This document shows, one piece after another, positions 1 through 8,167 of a stretch of 64,000 nucleotides of DNA. Positions within the stretch are counted from its first letter, which is position 1. Every line of letters begins with the position of its first letter. Origin of the DNA: a bacterium. Its GTDB lineage: Bacteria > Auribacterota > UBA3054. The notes beneath the pieces were generated by a model, which was given only the letters and a program-made list of their open reading frames with translations, was not told where the DNA came from and ran no database searches. Where the stretch lies: contig JAFZXZ010000016.1 in NCBI GenBank assembly GCA_017616555.1, positions 88,642 through 152,641 on the forward strand, given 5' to 3'. Made by a program: the position numbers and the translations under genes.

Positions 1-93
1 CTCGACATCCTTGGCAATCGTGGCGGTGACAGCGGCGAAACGCTCGCTGGCAGCGTCCGGATTGATGATGAACAAACATTCGTACTTATTCAC
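1..93 (-). CDS. rpsF: 30S ribosomal protein S6 (N-terminal part)
   Basis: The N-terminal 31 residues of ribosomal protein bS6 are visible and the rest lies beyond the window edge. The translated start reads VNKYECLFIINPD, a typical S6 beginning (M-x-x-YE-x-x-FI-x-x-P). S6 is a small-subunit platform protein that pairs with S18. The start is a GTG at 91-93, chosen because a perfect AGGAGGT Shine-Dalgarno sits 6-8 bases upstream (about 100-106). The TAG stop of pth falls inside this Shine-Dalgarno, so the two genes are probably translationally coupled. It follows rplY and pth on the same strand. Confidence 0.9.
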   Translation of the reverse strand, partial: MNKYECLFIINPDAASERFAAVTATIAKDVE

Positions 94-104
94 TGGATTA
101 CCTC

Positions 105-686
105 CTAGTTAGACGCGTCTTCCGTTATTGGAGCGCGCCAGTTATTTATTTCATTTATTGTTTTTTCTTCGTTAAGGGAGAGTCGCTTGGGAAGATCGCT
201 AAGGTAATCGGTCATCGCCGCGACCATTGGCAGATCTTCAGATGGGAAATCCTCCAGGACGCGGTCCGCCATACGGCAGGAGCCGATCCCGGTCCCCATT
301 CTCAAGCGAGGCACCTCCTCGGTTCCGAAGGCCTCGAGAACCGATCCCAAACCGTTGTGTCCTCCGGAACTTCCCTCCTTGCGGTATCTGAGTTTCCCCA
401 AAGGGAGAAAGCAGTCGTCAAGGATTATTAGAACTTCGCTCGGTTTGAGACCGCGGTTTTTGGCCATTCTATAGGCCGCTTCACCGCTAAGGTTCATGTA
501 AGTTTTAGAAAGAACTAACAGTGGCTCGTCCGCGCTTTGGCACCAGAGGTAATTTTTCCAGAAGTAGCTTTTCCAATTAAGGCCGCACTTCTCTCTCATC
601 GCCTCCATGGCCATTCTGCCCAGGTTATGCCTTGTATTGGCGTATCTCGCCAAAGGGTTCCCAAGGCCCATGATCGCGCGGATCAT
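105..686 (-). CDS. pth: Peptidyl-tRNA hydrolase
   Basis: This 193-aa protein is a Pth-family hydrolase, which recycles peptidyl-tRNA dropped from stalled ribosomes in the cytoplasm. Visible motifs are GLGNPLARYANTRHNLG near the N-terminus, containing the catalytic His, then TYMNLSGEA, ILDDCFLPLGKLR and GGHNGL, all at the usual Pth spacing. Length matches the family. The ATG at 684-686 was chosen because the upstream in-frame extension is Arg/Lys/Pro-rich, overlaps rplY and has no family counterpart. It starts 4 bases after the rplY stop, and its own TAG stop overlaps the rpsF Shine-Dalgarno. rplY-pth is a common bacterial pairing. Confidence 0.95.
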   Translation of the reverse strand: MIRAIMGLGNPLARYANTRHNLGRMAMEAMREKCGLNWKSYFWKNYLWCQSADEPLLVLSKTYMNLSGEAAYRMAKNRGLKPSEVLIILDDCFLPLGKLRYRKEGSSGGHNGLGSVLEAFGTEEVPRLRMGTGIGSCRMADRVLEDFPSEDLPMVAAMTDYLSDLPKRLSLNEEKTINEINNWRAPITEDASN

Positions 687-690
687 GAGA

Positions 691-1362
691 TCACTTCTTG
701 CCTTTCGGCGCTTCGGGCTCAGCTTCCTCTTCTTTCTTCTTGGCCGTAATGACTTCGGGTTCCTCGGGGCCTTCGCCTTCGGTGGCAGAAGCAGCGGAAT
801 CTTCAGCGGCGGAAGAAGCGATGACGACGACCGGGGTTTCCGGATCGGCAAGGATCTTCACGCCTTCGGGAACCTCTAAGTTGGCGACACGCAGAACTTC
901 GTGAAGCTTAAGGGGGGTGACGTCCACAGTGATGTCGTCAGGAATGCTGCCGGCTTTGCACTGTATTTCGACTTCGCGGAGGGTGACCTCCATGATGCCG
1001 CCGTAATTCTTAACGCCGTCCGCATCGCCGATGGTGATGATCGGAACGGAGACGGTGACGATCTCGTCGAGGTCGACGACCACGAAATCAACGTGCTGGA
1101 TGTTGTGGGTCGCGCGGTGACGCTGGATCTCTTTGATAAGCACGTTCACGACTTCGCCTTCGGCGTCCAGAGTCAAAACAGCGTGCTCACTGTGCATCTG
1201 CTTCATCAGCTGGGTGAAATCGTGCAAATTAAGGGTGATGTTGATGTTTTTGCCGTGTCCGTACACAACAGCGGGGACGTCGCCCTGGCCGCGCATTCTG
1301 CGGGCCACGGAGCTTCCGCCGGCTGTTCTGCGGGCGCAGGACATCTTCAGTTCATTAGCCAT
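691..1362 (-). CDS. rplY: 50S ribosomal protein bL25, CTC/TL5 long form
   Basis: A 223-aa long-form L25 (CTC/TL5 family), a 5S-rRNA-binding protein. The N-terminal L25 domain holds the usual GDVPAVVYGHG stretch at about residues 27-37. It is followed by the TL5-type beta domain (about 100-185) and a low-complexity Ala/Glu/Lys tail of about 40 residues (about 183-223). The ATG at 1360-1362 has an AAGGAAG Shine-Dalgarno 4-5 bases upstream. It is the first gene of rplY-pth-rpsF. About 190 bases of structured leader, including a terminator-like hairpin, separate it from its probable promoter, so attenuation is possible. The charged tail is normal for this family though variable. Confidence 0.93.
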   Translation of the reverse strand: MANELKMSCARRTAGGSSVARRMRGQGDVPAVVYGHGKNINITLNLHDFTQLMKQMHSEHAVLTLDAEGEVVNVLIKEIQRHRATHNIQHVDFVVVDLDEIVTVSVPIITIGDADGVKNYGGIMEVTLREVEIQCKAGSIPDDITVDVTPLKLHEVLRVANLEVPEGVKILADPETPVVVIASSAAEDSAASATEGEGPEEPEVITAKKKEEEAEPEAPKGKK

Positions 1363-1407
1363 GATTCTTCCTTAATATAGTTAAAATGTAATTGATTGAT
1401 TGTTGCC

Positions 1408-1440
1408 TAAAAAAAGAAGGCGCGCCCATTTAGGCGTGCC
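1408..1440 (-). terminator. Terminator-like hairpin in the rplY leader
   Basis: On the minus strand GGCACGCC, a TAAATG loop and GGCGCGCC form a stem with 7 of 8 pairs, followed by TTCTTTTTTT. This has the form of an intrinsic terminator but lies only about 46 bases upstream of the rplY start and downstream of its probable promoter. It would act as an attenuator for rplY-pth-rpsF or as the end of a short untranslated RNA. Confidence 0.6.
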
Positions 1441-1530
1441 ATTCCGTAAGCTTAAGGGGACATTTGTCCCCTTTGAAAGCGACGCTATGGTTGGTTCGCA
1501 AAAGCGAACCAGGCTGAGATGTCAGCCAAC
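1441..1530 (-). ncRNA. Structured leader or small RNA upstream of rplY
   Basis: Three perfect hairpins follow each other on the minus strand before the terminator-like stem: GGCTGA-CATC-TCAGCC, TGGTTCGC-TTTT-GCGAACCA and AAGGGGACA-AA-TGTCCCCTT. No open reading frame explains them. I do not recognise the RNA. It could be a cis-acting ribosomal-protein leader or a separate small RNA of about 130 nucleotides. Confidence 0.5.
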
Positions 1531-1551
1531 GCGCAAAATGAGAGTGTGAGT

Positions 1552-1581
1552 ATTATATGAAAACCGCTTTTAAAATACAAG
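1552..1581 (-). promoter_or_regulatory. Probable sigma-70 promoter for rplY leader
   Basis: Minus strand TTGTAT (1576-1581) and TATAAT (1552-1557) are separated by 18 bases. The -10 is perfect and the -35 weak. It precedes the structured rplY leader. Confidence 0.45.
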
Positions 1582-1592
1582 TGGCGGTCTTT

Positions 1593-2351
1593 TTACTTCT
1601 TAGAGTACTTTTCCGGAAAGTCCGTGACGATAGCGTCGCCTTCCAGATCTTTGGCCAGAACAAAGTCCCTGTCCGCCCTTATCGTCCACAAAGCCAGCTT
1701 GAAACCTTCCTTGTGAGCCTTGTCCGCGAAGGACCTGGTAGTCGTCAAAAGTTCTGCGGATATCCAGGAGCAGCCGTTTTCCTTGGCAGTCTGGATATTT
1801 TTCTCATCGCTTCCGCCGCACAAGAGTCCCGTCTTAATGCTGTCTTCGGCTTCTCTGGTCAACCTCAGGGCGTCCGGGCAGAAGGAGATGACGAGAAGAT
1901 CATCCCCGGTGAACTCCGCTTCCTTGAGCTCCTTCACCATGACCTCGACCAGCTTTTTCAGCCTTCCCAGAGTTGGGGGCGCCTTGACTTCCAACTGCAT
2001 GGCGATACCTTTGTCCTTCAGAAAAGCCAAAAGCTCCTTGAGAGTCGGCAGAGGATTGCCCTCTTTGGTCTTGTATTTCCTTATCTCCTCAAGCGTCATC
2101 TCCTCAACATTCACATCCGCGCCGCACCGCCTTTGCAAATTTCCGTCATGGGTGACGATCAGCTGGTCGTCCTTGGTAATGTGAATGTCAGTCTCGAAAA
2201 ATTTGAGGCCCAAGGAAGCGCATTCCTTCAGAGCCTCCAGAGTGTTTTCATCGCGTTCGCCGGCGCCCATGCGATGGGCCACGATAACAGGATCGGCAGC
2301 CAGAACATTCATGCTTGCCAAAAAGAAAGCCATCAGCAAAAAATGTTTCAT
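1593..2351 (-). CDS. glpQ: Exported glycerophosphodiester phosphodiesterase
   Basis: A 252-aa GDPD-family enzyme, predicted to hydrolyse glycerophosphodiesters to glycerol 3-phosphate and an alcohol. After a signal peptide (MKHFLLMAFFLASMNVLA) the mature part opens with VIVAHRMGAGERDENT, the conserved HR(x)n-E-NT signature. It continues with FETDIHITKDDQLIVTHD, which holds the metal-binding E-x-D and catalytic H-D. A C-terminal LALWTIRADRD replaces the usual VNVWTVN. The ATG at 2349-2351 was chosen for the signal peptide. It starts 4 bases after the preceding gene's stop, so the pair is probably co-transcribed. It probably acts outside the cytoplasmic membrane. Substrate detail is not readable. 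Confidence 0.88.
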   Translation of the reverse strand: MKHFLLMAFFLASMNVLAADPVIVAHRMGAGERDENTLEALKECASLGLKFFETDIHITKDDQLIVTHDGNLQRRCGADVNVEEMTLEEIRKYKTKEGNPLPTLKELLAFLKDKGIAMQLEVKAPPTLGRLKKLVEVMVKELKEAEFTGDDLLVISFCPDALRLTREAEDSIKTGLLCGGSDEKNIQTAKENGCSWISAELLTTTRSFADKAHKEGFKLALWTIRADRDFVLAKDLEGDAIVTDFPEKYSKK

Positions 2352-2355
2352 AACG

Positions 2356-3009
2356 TCAGGGATGTGCGATCTCAGGAGGCAGCATGGCAAGCCCCTGGCG
2401 GTTCACCAAAGCGATAAACTCCTTTTCGAGATAATAGATGGCCCTGACGGTGTACTCGCTGGGAGTGGCCCAGCCGTAGATATTCATCTGCGACTTGCTC
2501 TCAATAAACTCCACCACCACGGAGATGCCGTCCGCGACTTTGAACCAGCTGTGGTCCTTGGCTTGGATAGGGATCATGGTGTATTTTCTGGAGTACATGT
2601 TCATGATGTAATTTTTCTGATCGACCGTGCAGCCGTTGAAGATGTGCTCCATAGCCAAAAGCTGATCCTTATCGTCAAAGAACAGCCGGCGTGCCGCCAA
2701 AACCATCTTGTTTGTGCTGCCGCTCAGGTTGTCGCAGGCCGCCACCATATAAGCTTTCGCCTTGAAGGGGTATTCCGGAGCCTGAAATTCCAAAGCTTTC
2801 GACATAATGTTCGTAGCGTCAGCGTAAGGCATAGTCAGATAAAGCTTGTCCCAGACCAGAGATTTAATGTTGGCCAGGCGTTCCGCTTCCTTCACCTGCT
2901 CTTCGGTCATTTCAGGAACGAGGACTTCGGTTCCCACATTTATCTTCATTTCCTCGGCACAAACAGAAAAAGCCAAGAGAACGATAAGACAGCCCAAAAG
3001 TTTTCTCAT
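2356..3009 (-). CDS. Exported protein of unknown function
   Basis: I do not recognise this 217-aa protein. It has a clear signal peptide (MRKLLGCLIVLLAFSVCA), then a charged helical stretch (TEEQVKEAERLANIKS) and a mixed domain without known motifs. The ATG at 3007-3009 was chosen because it places the signal peptide at the N-terminus. It lies between a large PEP-CTERM protein gene and the glycerophosphodiesterase gene on the same strand, 4 bases ahead of the latter, suggesting a shared envelope role. No cysteine lipobox and no membrane segment beyond the signal peptide are seen. Confidence 0.7.
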   Translation of the reverse strand: MRKLLGCLIVLLAFSVCAEEMKINVGTEVLVPEMTEEQVKEAERLANIKSLVWDKLYLTMPYADATNIMSKALEFQAPEYPFKAKAYMVAACDNLSGSTNKMVLAARRLFFDDKDQLLAMEHIFNGCTVDQKNYIMNMYSRKYTMIPIQAKDHSWFKVADGISVVVEFIESKSQMNIYGWATPSEYTVRAIYYLEKEFIALVNRQGLAMLPPEIAHP

Positions 3010-3035
3010 AAATATATCCTCATTTTTCTTCAATA

Positions 3036-5708
3036 TTACCACTTTCTGAGAAGAAGCGCAACGCCAATGAGGAGCAAAGCCAGCAGCGCAGGCTCCGGAA
3101 CAGTGGCGTCATAGACCGCAATGTCATCCACGAAGATGTCGGCATAAACTTCCTCTTCAAGATCGCCGCTGGAGCAGATGGAGAGAGCCGTTACAGCCTC
3201 GCCTTCCCTGCTGTTCTCAAAGTATATGTTAAGATCCGTTACGTTCGTCACGCAGTCCCCGAAGGTGATGTCCGTAGTCTGCCACTTGTCATAGCCCATG
3301 TCCAGCGTATAAGAGAAATCGAACCATTCGTCCAGGGGCGCCGGCGGCAGCTCCAATTCCTCATAACCCTTCACATAGAGCCAGGCGCAGTTAGACTCCT
3401 TATCGCGCCATATCCAGAATTCCTGCAGCGGCTTGTGGCCGAACTGCTTGACGTAAAGGATGGCTTCGTGAGGTCCCTCGCCGGTGACATAGAGCCTGCA
3501 GGAGAAAGTAAACTTCTGCTCCGCCGGAACGAAGACCGGCAAAAGCGTGCCGCTGTACCCGCCGCAGTCGTAATAGCGCAGGGCATACTGGCCGTCTATC
3601 TCCTCCACGAAGGCCCAGAGATTGGAGACATTCTGCTCCGGATCAAGAGACCAGCCGTCCTGGCCGTTGATGTTGCCAACATGGAAATATGGCTCTTCGA
3701 AATCAGCGGTGTAGTAGATGCCGCCCCTGGCGCAGGTCACCATGGTGGTGACGCATCCTCCGGCCTCGCTCACGAACCTGACATAATAGCGGTAGAAGCC
3801 CGGCTCGGGTTCCGTCGTTATAGCCACGTTGACGGTGAAAGACTCGGACAGCGTTCCCATGGATGGCGATACAACGAGCGGAGCGTCATTCAAGACTTCC
3901 GCCTCGAACTGGCAGGATTCCGCACCGGAATTTTTCAAAACAACATCGCAGGAATCATCCGTCTTCATGGCGACGTAAGAGGGGCCTGTCATATTAGGCT
4001 TAGCGTCGCGTTTCTCCTCGCAGATAATGAGATTGTCGATGCAGACGCCGGAGACGTAATCGATCTGATCCGCGTTCTTCTGCACTCCGTCGGAACCGAA
4101 GTTCAAGGTGTGCAAAGTTCGGAAAACCTTTCCACCGTAAGTCTGCAGCGGCATAGAATCGCCGAATTCGTAGCGCTCCCCGTCCATTTCAATGTAATTT
4201 ACCACCTGCTGGCGGAAGTCCATGGAGTACCTTAAGTGGTGCCAGACGTCGCACTCGTACTGATTCGAGCCCAAACCGCCCGCGAGATCCACTCCCTGCG
4301 CTTTGGTAGCCTTGAAGAGGGTGTCGCCCTCGCTCTTCCTGAAATTCAGGCTGAAGGGAATGTGCTTCCACAATTCGCCGGTAACGTCAAAGTTCGCCGC
4401 CTGGCTGTCGCTGGGCCAGTAGAAATCGAACTCCACCGCCACGATCAGGTTGGAAGGCGTATCGACAGTGTATTCATAGCCGTAGTAGCCGCCGGAGCAG
4501 ATGATCCTGGCCAATTCCCCGTCTATGGCGAAGGGCATATTGGTGACCACCATGCTGTTGTAAGCCATGCCGTTTCCTATGCTGCCGTCAATAGTTCCGC
4601 TTCTGTCCGTGTACCAGCGGTCCTGGCCGCTTATTTCGCCTATTGTCATATACGGCCCGGAAAAATCCTCCTGATAGAAGACCAGCCCGGACTGCACGGA
4701 CAGCGGGACCTCAATAACCCCGCCCATGCCGCCGTCAACCTTGATAGTAGTGCGGTAATAGAAGTCCACCATGTCGTCCCTGAGCAGCCTGAACTGAAGC
4801 TCCTTCTCGCCTTCTCCGTCGATGGAGCCTTCCCCGTTTACAGCCTCCACCCAGCCCGGGTCGCCCTCCATGCTGACCACATAGCTGACCTTGTTGGTGC
4901 CGGTGTTGCGCACAGTGAAATAAAACTCCTTGGCGTCGCGGTCTATTTGCAGCGTCTTGGTGTAGGTCTCCAGCTTCGCCCCCGGCGGCGCCGGCTTCGA
5001 GACCGCCGTAAGCTTGATGTCGTCGATGTTGCCGTAAAGCTCAAAAGACATCCAGTTGGGGATCTTTTTCTGCTGGCTTGAAAAAGCCATCGTCACGTTC
5101 GTAACAAGGCTGCCAACCTGCCAGGAAATGATCTGGTACTTGGCCATATCGATAGTCACCGCGATCTCGTTGTACTCATACGGCGTATCATAAGGCAGAA
5201 TATACCACTTGTTTTGACCCGCCACGAGGTCGTACCCGTAAACGCGGAAGCTCTCGCCGTTCCAGTTCTTTGTCTCGAAGATCGACGGCGGTCCGTAGCT
5301 GTGGACCGTTCCGTCGTCGACACCGAGCTTGAAGTAGCTGTCTATGCCGCCCGCCCCGGCCGTGTCCTCAAAAGGCTGCAGTTTGAAGGACCAGACCAGA
5401 TATTCCGTATCTTTATCGAAATCCATTTCGCTCAGATCGAAGTTCAACCCGACAAAGTTCGAGCCGCCTTCCAGATGCAAGCCCCTAGAACCATTCCAGC
5501 CTATGCCGTCCGTGACCTCGTTCTTGCTGGTATCCGCGTTGTACCTGGGATCCTTGTGCGTCCAGCCGTTCTGGTCGATGACTGAGCCTAATTCATAACC
5601 CTCGCCGGATTCGAACCCAATCGACAAAAGTTCCTTTTCATAAGCCGAAGCGCAAAGCGCGGCAAGCGCAACGAAAAGCGCCAGCACCATGGAAAAATGA
5701 TTTTTCAT
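3036..5708 (-). CDS. Large PEP-CTERM surface protein with three repeated beta modules
   Basis: An 890-aa exported protein with a signal peptide and a C-terminal VPEPALLALLLIGVALLLRKW. This is a PEP-CTERM signal: PEP box, hydrophobic span and basic end, cleaved by an exosortase in families where that is known. Three internal modules start alike (F-E-SGEGYELG..DQNGW, DFSGPYMTIG..GQDRW and DFEEPYFHVG..GQDGW). They resemble LamG/concanavalin-like beta-sandwich units, separated by BACON-like linkers (KTLQIDRDAKEFYFTVRNTG). The ATG at 5706-5708 was chosen for the signal peptide. Function is unknown; a surface or extracellular-matrix component is the inference. The next gene downstream is another exported protein. 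Confidence 0.85.
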   Translation of the reverse strand: MKNHFSMVLALFVALAALCASAYEKELLSIGFESGEGYELGSVIDQNGWTHKDPRYNADTSKNEVTDGIGWNGSRGLHLEGGSNFVGLNFDLSEMDFDKDTEYLVWSFKLQPFEDTAGAGGIDSYFKLGVDDGTVHSYGPPSIFETKNWNGESFRVYGYDLVAGQNKWYILPYDTPYEYNEIAVTIDMAKYQIISWQVGSLVTNVTMAFSSQQKKIPNWMSFELYGNIDDIKLTAVSKPAPPGAKLETYTKTLQIDRDAKEFYFTVRNTGTNKVSYVVSMEGDPGWVEAVNGEGSIDGEGEKELQFRLLRDDMVDFYYRTTIKVDGGMGGVIEVPLSVQSGLVFYQEDFSGPYMTIGEISGQDRWYTDRSGTIDGSIGNGMAYNSMVVTNMPFAIDGELARIICSGGYYGYEYTVDTPSNLIVAVEFDFYWPSDSQAANFDVTGELWKHIPFSLNFRKSEGDTLFKATKAQGVDLAGGLGSNQYECDVWHHLRYSMDFRQQVVNYIEMDGERYEFGDSMPLQTYGGKVFRTLHTLNFGSDGVQKNADQIDYVSGVCIDNLIICEEKRDAKPNMTGPSYVAMKTDDSCDVVLKNSGAESCQFEAEVLNDAPLVVSPSMGTLSESFTVNVAITTEPEPGFYRYYVRFVSEAGGCVTTMVTCARGGIYYTADFEEPYFHVGNINGQDGWSLDPEQNVSNLWAFVEEIDGQYALRYYDCGGYSGTLLPVFVPAEQKFTFSCRLYVTGEGPHEAILYVKQFGHKPLQEFWIWRDKESNCAWLYVKGYEELELPPAPLDEWFDFSYTLDMGYDKWQTTDITFGDCVTNVTDLNIYFENSREGEAVTALSICSSGDLEEEVYADIFVDDIAVYDATVPEPALLALLLIGVALLLRKW

Positions 5709-5744
5709 AAGAGACCTCTTTTGAGAGATTAAAAACATTAGTTA

Positions 5745-5756
5745 ATTTTAGCAAAA
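5745..5756 (-). promoter_or_regulatory. Extended -10 promoter for the 890-aa PEP-CTERM gene
   Basis: Minus strand TTTTGCTAAAAT lies 36 bases before the ATG. The TTTGCTA(T/A)AAT form recurs upstream of several genes in this window. Confidence 0.45.
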
Positions 5757-5759
5757 TAA

Positions 5760-6899
5760 CTAATTTTTTTCTTCTAAGATTTTCTGGAAGAGCGCTTCGA
5801 AATTTTTGGCGCAAAGGTCTGTGGTGAGATTTTTGGCGGTGTTGGGGGAATTTTTGGAGAAATCTCTGAGCTTTTCCCCGTCAAGGAGGAAATCGAGGGC
5901 TTCCGCCATTTCTTTCGTTTTAGAACTGTTTTCGACCACAAAGCCGTTGACGCCTGGCGTTACCATCTCGGCGCCGCCGGCGTCCTTGGTTGTGATCAAG
6001 GGAAGGCCGCAGAGCATAGCCTCGGCTGTCACGTTCGCAAAAGAGTCGTAATGCGTCGGGAAAAGCATAAGATCCGCTCCGCGGTAATATTCCGCAGGGT
6101 CGTCAACGCGGGAAAGCCAGACAGTTTGGAAGCTGTCCCCTATTTTTCTTTTGAGCGCGCTCCTCAGGCCTTTGTCAGGTTTGCCGATGACTACGAGCGC
6201 AAAGCGGGAGGGGTCTTTAGTTTTAAGGAGCGCTTCGACCGCCTCGGGCAGGCCTTTCCTTTTATAATTGTTGGCGGAGAAAAGCACGATGCGCTTTTGT
6301 GGATCTATCGCGTTAGCTTGCGTTAATTTTTGCCTGGCTTCTTCCCTGCCTTTATTGTGAAATTCCGTCTGATCGATGCCGTTGTAGATCGTAATTATGC
6401 GTTCTTCCGGGAAAGCGTAGTATTTTTTCAGGAGCGCTTTGTCCATTTCGGAAATTGCCACGGCGTATTTGAGATTTTGGGGGTCGTAGATCTTCTTTTC
6501 AAATTCAAGGATGCGGCGGTTCCTAGGCATGAACTTCTGGAAGAACCAGGTCCTGGGGTATTTCTTGGGCAGCCAGTAGGCGTAGATGCCGCCCGCGAAG
6601 CGGTGGACATCCTGAGGGTACATCTGGGTTAGGCCGCAGATAATATCCGGTTTGACTTCAAGCTTCTCTATTTCTTCTTTTAAACTCTTGGAATACTCTT
6701 CCCAGGGATCCTTGAAGAAACCCGGACTGGGAATCCTGATGAATTTTATTCCCAACTCTTCATATTGCTTATCCCAGGAGTAGCAGGCGATCGTAACGTC
6801 ATGCCCTCTTTTGAGCATGCTTTTAACAAGATTCGTGGTGAAGCGCTCGGCTCCGCCCAATCGTTTATCCAGTTTCTGTATGGCAAAAAGGAGTCGCAT
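5760..6899 (-). CDS. Family 4 glycosyltransferase (GT-B fold)
   Basis: A 379-aa GT4-type transferase that probably adds sugar to a lipid or polysaccharide acceptor at the cytoplasmic face of the membrane. The N-terminal Rossmann domain opens with LLFAIQKLDKRLGGAERF. The C-terminal donor domain contains LFSANNYKRKGLPEAVEAL, the GKPDKG loop, and PTHYDSFANVTAEAMLCGLP with the family E-x7-E region. This resembles lipopolysaccharide core WaaG/RfaG, but the acceptor cannot be read from sequence. Its ATG directly abuts the TAA of dprA (TAAATG), so it is the last gene of the DUF3108-dprA block. Confidence 0.88.
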   Translation of the reverse strand: MRLLFAIQKLDKRLGGAERFTTNLVKSMLKRGHDVTIACYSWDKQYEELGIKFIRIPSPGFFKDPWEEYSKSLKEEIEKLEVKPDIICGLTQMYPQDVHRFAGGIYAYWLPKKYPRTWFFQKFMPRNRRILEFEKKIYDPQNLKYAVAISEMDKALLKKYYAFPEERIITIYNGIDQTEFHNKGREEARQKLTQANAIDPQKRIVLFSANNYKRKGLPEAVEALLKTKDPSRFALVVIGKPDKGLRSALKRKIGDSFQTVWLSRVDDPAEYYRGADLMLFPTHYDSFANVTAEAMLCGLPLITTKDAGGAEMVTPGVNGFVVENSSKTKEMAEALDFLLDGEKLRDFSKNSPNTAKNLTTDLCAKNFEALFQKILEEKN

Positions 6900-8009
6900 T
6901 TAAGTCTCCGAGCGAACGTATTTCCGGCCTGGCAGAGCCAGAACGTAGCCCTTTATTTCCAATGATACCAAAGAAGCGGAAACTTTATCTATGGATTCGT
7001 CCAGCAAGGTCGAGATATGGTCCGGCGTCATTGGTTCCAGCAACGCGGAAAAAATTGCTTTTTCCAAACCTTCCAGCTTTTCCTCCGTGTCCTTCTGGCG
7101 CGCTTCCAGGGAAAGGTCCTGAGGCGGCGTCTGGAACATCAGCTCGAACTCATCTACCATCTGCTCAGGGCTAGTGACAAGCGTCGCGCCTTCCCTTATG
7201 AGATTGTTCGTGCCAGCCGAAAGCGGAGCTGTCACAGGTCCTGGCACAGCGTAAACAGTACGGTTATATTCCGCGGCGTAATGGGCGGTGATAAGGGACC
7301 CGCCCTTCTCCCTGGACTCGACGACGAGCGTCGCCCTCGCCATGCCGGCGATAAGGCGGTTGCGCAGAGGAAAAGAGCCCTTGCCAATGGCCCGATGCCA
7401 GGCGTACTCAGTTATTACTGCGCCTTTTTCCGCAATCTCGTCGAAGAGCCTTTCGTTGCCCTTGGGATAAACGTAGCCGAAGCCGTAGCCCAGGAGCGCA
7501 ATGGTGCGTCCGCCTACCGACAGTGCGCCCTCATGAGCCGCGGTGTCTATTCCCAGCGCCATGCCGGAAACGATCGGAATGCCGGCCTCGGCAAGCCTGG
7601 CCGCCCAGCGGTAAGCTATGTGGCGCCCGTACTCCGTGGCGTCCCTCGAGCCGACTATCGCCAATGCTTCATTGTCATTAGCCGAGAGCTTTCCCTTCAT
7701 ATAGAAAAGCAAGGGATGATCGAAGATCTGCTTCAAAAGTTCCGGGTAATCGGGATCATAGAAAGTGACCAGCCTGATCTTCTCTTTTTTTATGATCTCC
7801 CAGGCTTTGGCAAGATCCACTTCTTTCTGCCAATTCGTGAGCCTTGTGGAATAATCGCCGGAAAGAAAATCTATTTCCGGCGCTTTCTTCTCTTTCGGGA
7901 GGGAACGGAAGATCTCGGAGGGCGAGCCGAAATATTCCAAAAGCCTTCTGGCCGAGATCGGTCCGACGCGCAGATGGTTCAATATCAGAAGGGCGTCGAT
8001 GTCTGTCAC
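6900..8009 (-). CDS. dprA: DNA processing protein DprA/Smf
   Basis: A 369-aa DprA, the cytoplasmic single-stranded-DNA-binding protein that loads RecA during natural transformation. A helix-hairpin-helix-like N-terminus (LRVGPISARRLLEYFGSP) precedes the extended Rossmann fold. That fold shows VGSRDATEYG, SGMALGIDTAAHEGAL, FPLRNRLIAGMA and KGGSLITAHYAAEYNR, and a winged-helix tail follows (about 300-369). The GTG start at 8007-8009 overlaps the TGA of the small upstream gene (GTGA), giving translational coupling. No other competence genes are visible apart from prepilin-like genes elsewhere in the window. Confidence 0.94.
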   Translation of the reverse strand: MTDIDALLILNHLRVGPISARRLLEYFGSPSEIFRSLPKEKKAPEIDFLSGDYSTRLTNWQKEVDLAKAWEIIKKEKIRLVTFYDPDYPELLKQIFDHPLLFYMKGKLSANDNEALAIVGSRDATEYGRHIAYRWAARLAEAGIPIVSGMALGIDTAAHEGALSVGGRTIALLGYGFGYVYPKGNERLFDEIAEKGAVITEYAWHRAIGKGSFPLRNRLIAGMARATLVVESREKGGSLITAHYAAEYNRTVYAVPGPVTAPLSAGTNNLIREGATLVTSPEQMVDEFELMFQTPPQDLSLEARQKDTEEKLEGLEKAIFSALLEPMTPDHISTLLDESIDKVSASLVSLEIKGYVLALPGRKYVRSET

Positions 8010-8167
8010 GGCTCTTCTTCCTCAAGAGAAATCGTTTCGCAGCTCTCCAAACGCAAAGTTATTGTCTTTTCGTTTTCCCGTTCGTTGGAAACAAGCCTTA
8101 CGAAACCAAAGGCTATCGTCAGCGCGACGACGAGCCAGGCTGCCAGGTACTCGCCGCGTGTGAGCAT
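8006..8167 (-). CDS. Small single-pass membrane protein (53 aa)
   Basis: A short gene squeezed between the DUF3108 gene and dprA. The protein begins MLTRGEYLAAWLVVALTIAF, giving one membrane helix at about residues 8-25, then a charged tail ending in LEEEEP. Its ATG follows the upstream TAA with no gap (TAAATG), and its TGA overlaps the dprA GTG by the GTGA pattern. This arrangement strongly suggests a translated gene. I do not recognise the family. The topology and acidic tail suggest a small membrane accessory protein, but no function can be assigned. Confidence 0.7.
   Translation of the reverse strand: MLTRGEYLAAWLVVALTIAFGFVRLVSNERENEKTITLRLESCETISLEEEEP

Noticed and set aside
687-851. 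N-terminal extension of Pth to 851
   Set aside because: The extra 55 residues are basic and Pro-rich, overlap rplY in another frame and do not occur in the Pth family; the ATG at 686 gives normal length.
1441-1530. SRP 4.5S RNA upstream of rplY
   Set aside because: The conserved GGAAGCAGC tetraloop region of SRP RNA is missing.
1563-1592. Terminator for glpQ
   Set aside because: The ACCGC/GCGGT stem is only 5 bp with a 16-base loop and a short T stretch, and it overlaps a better promoter assignment.
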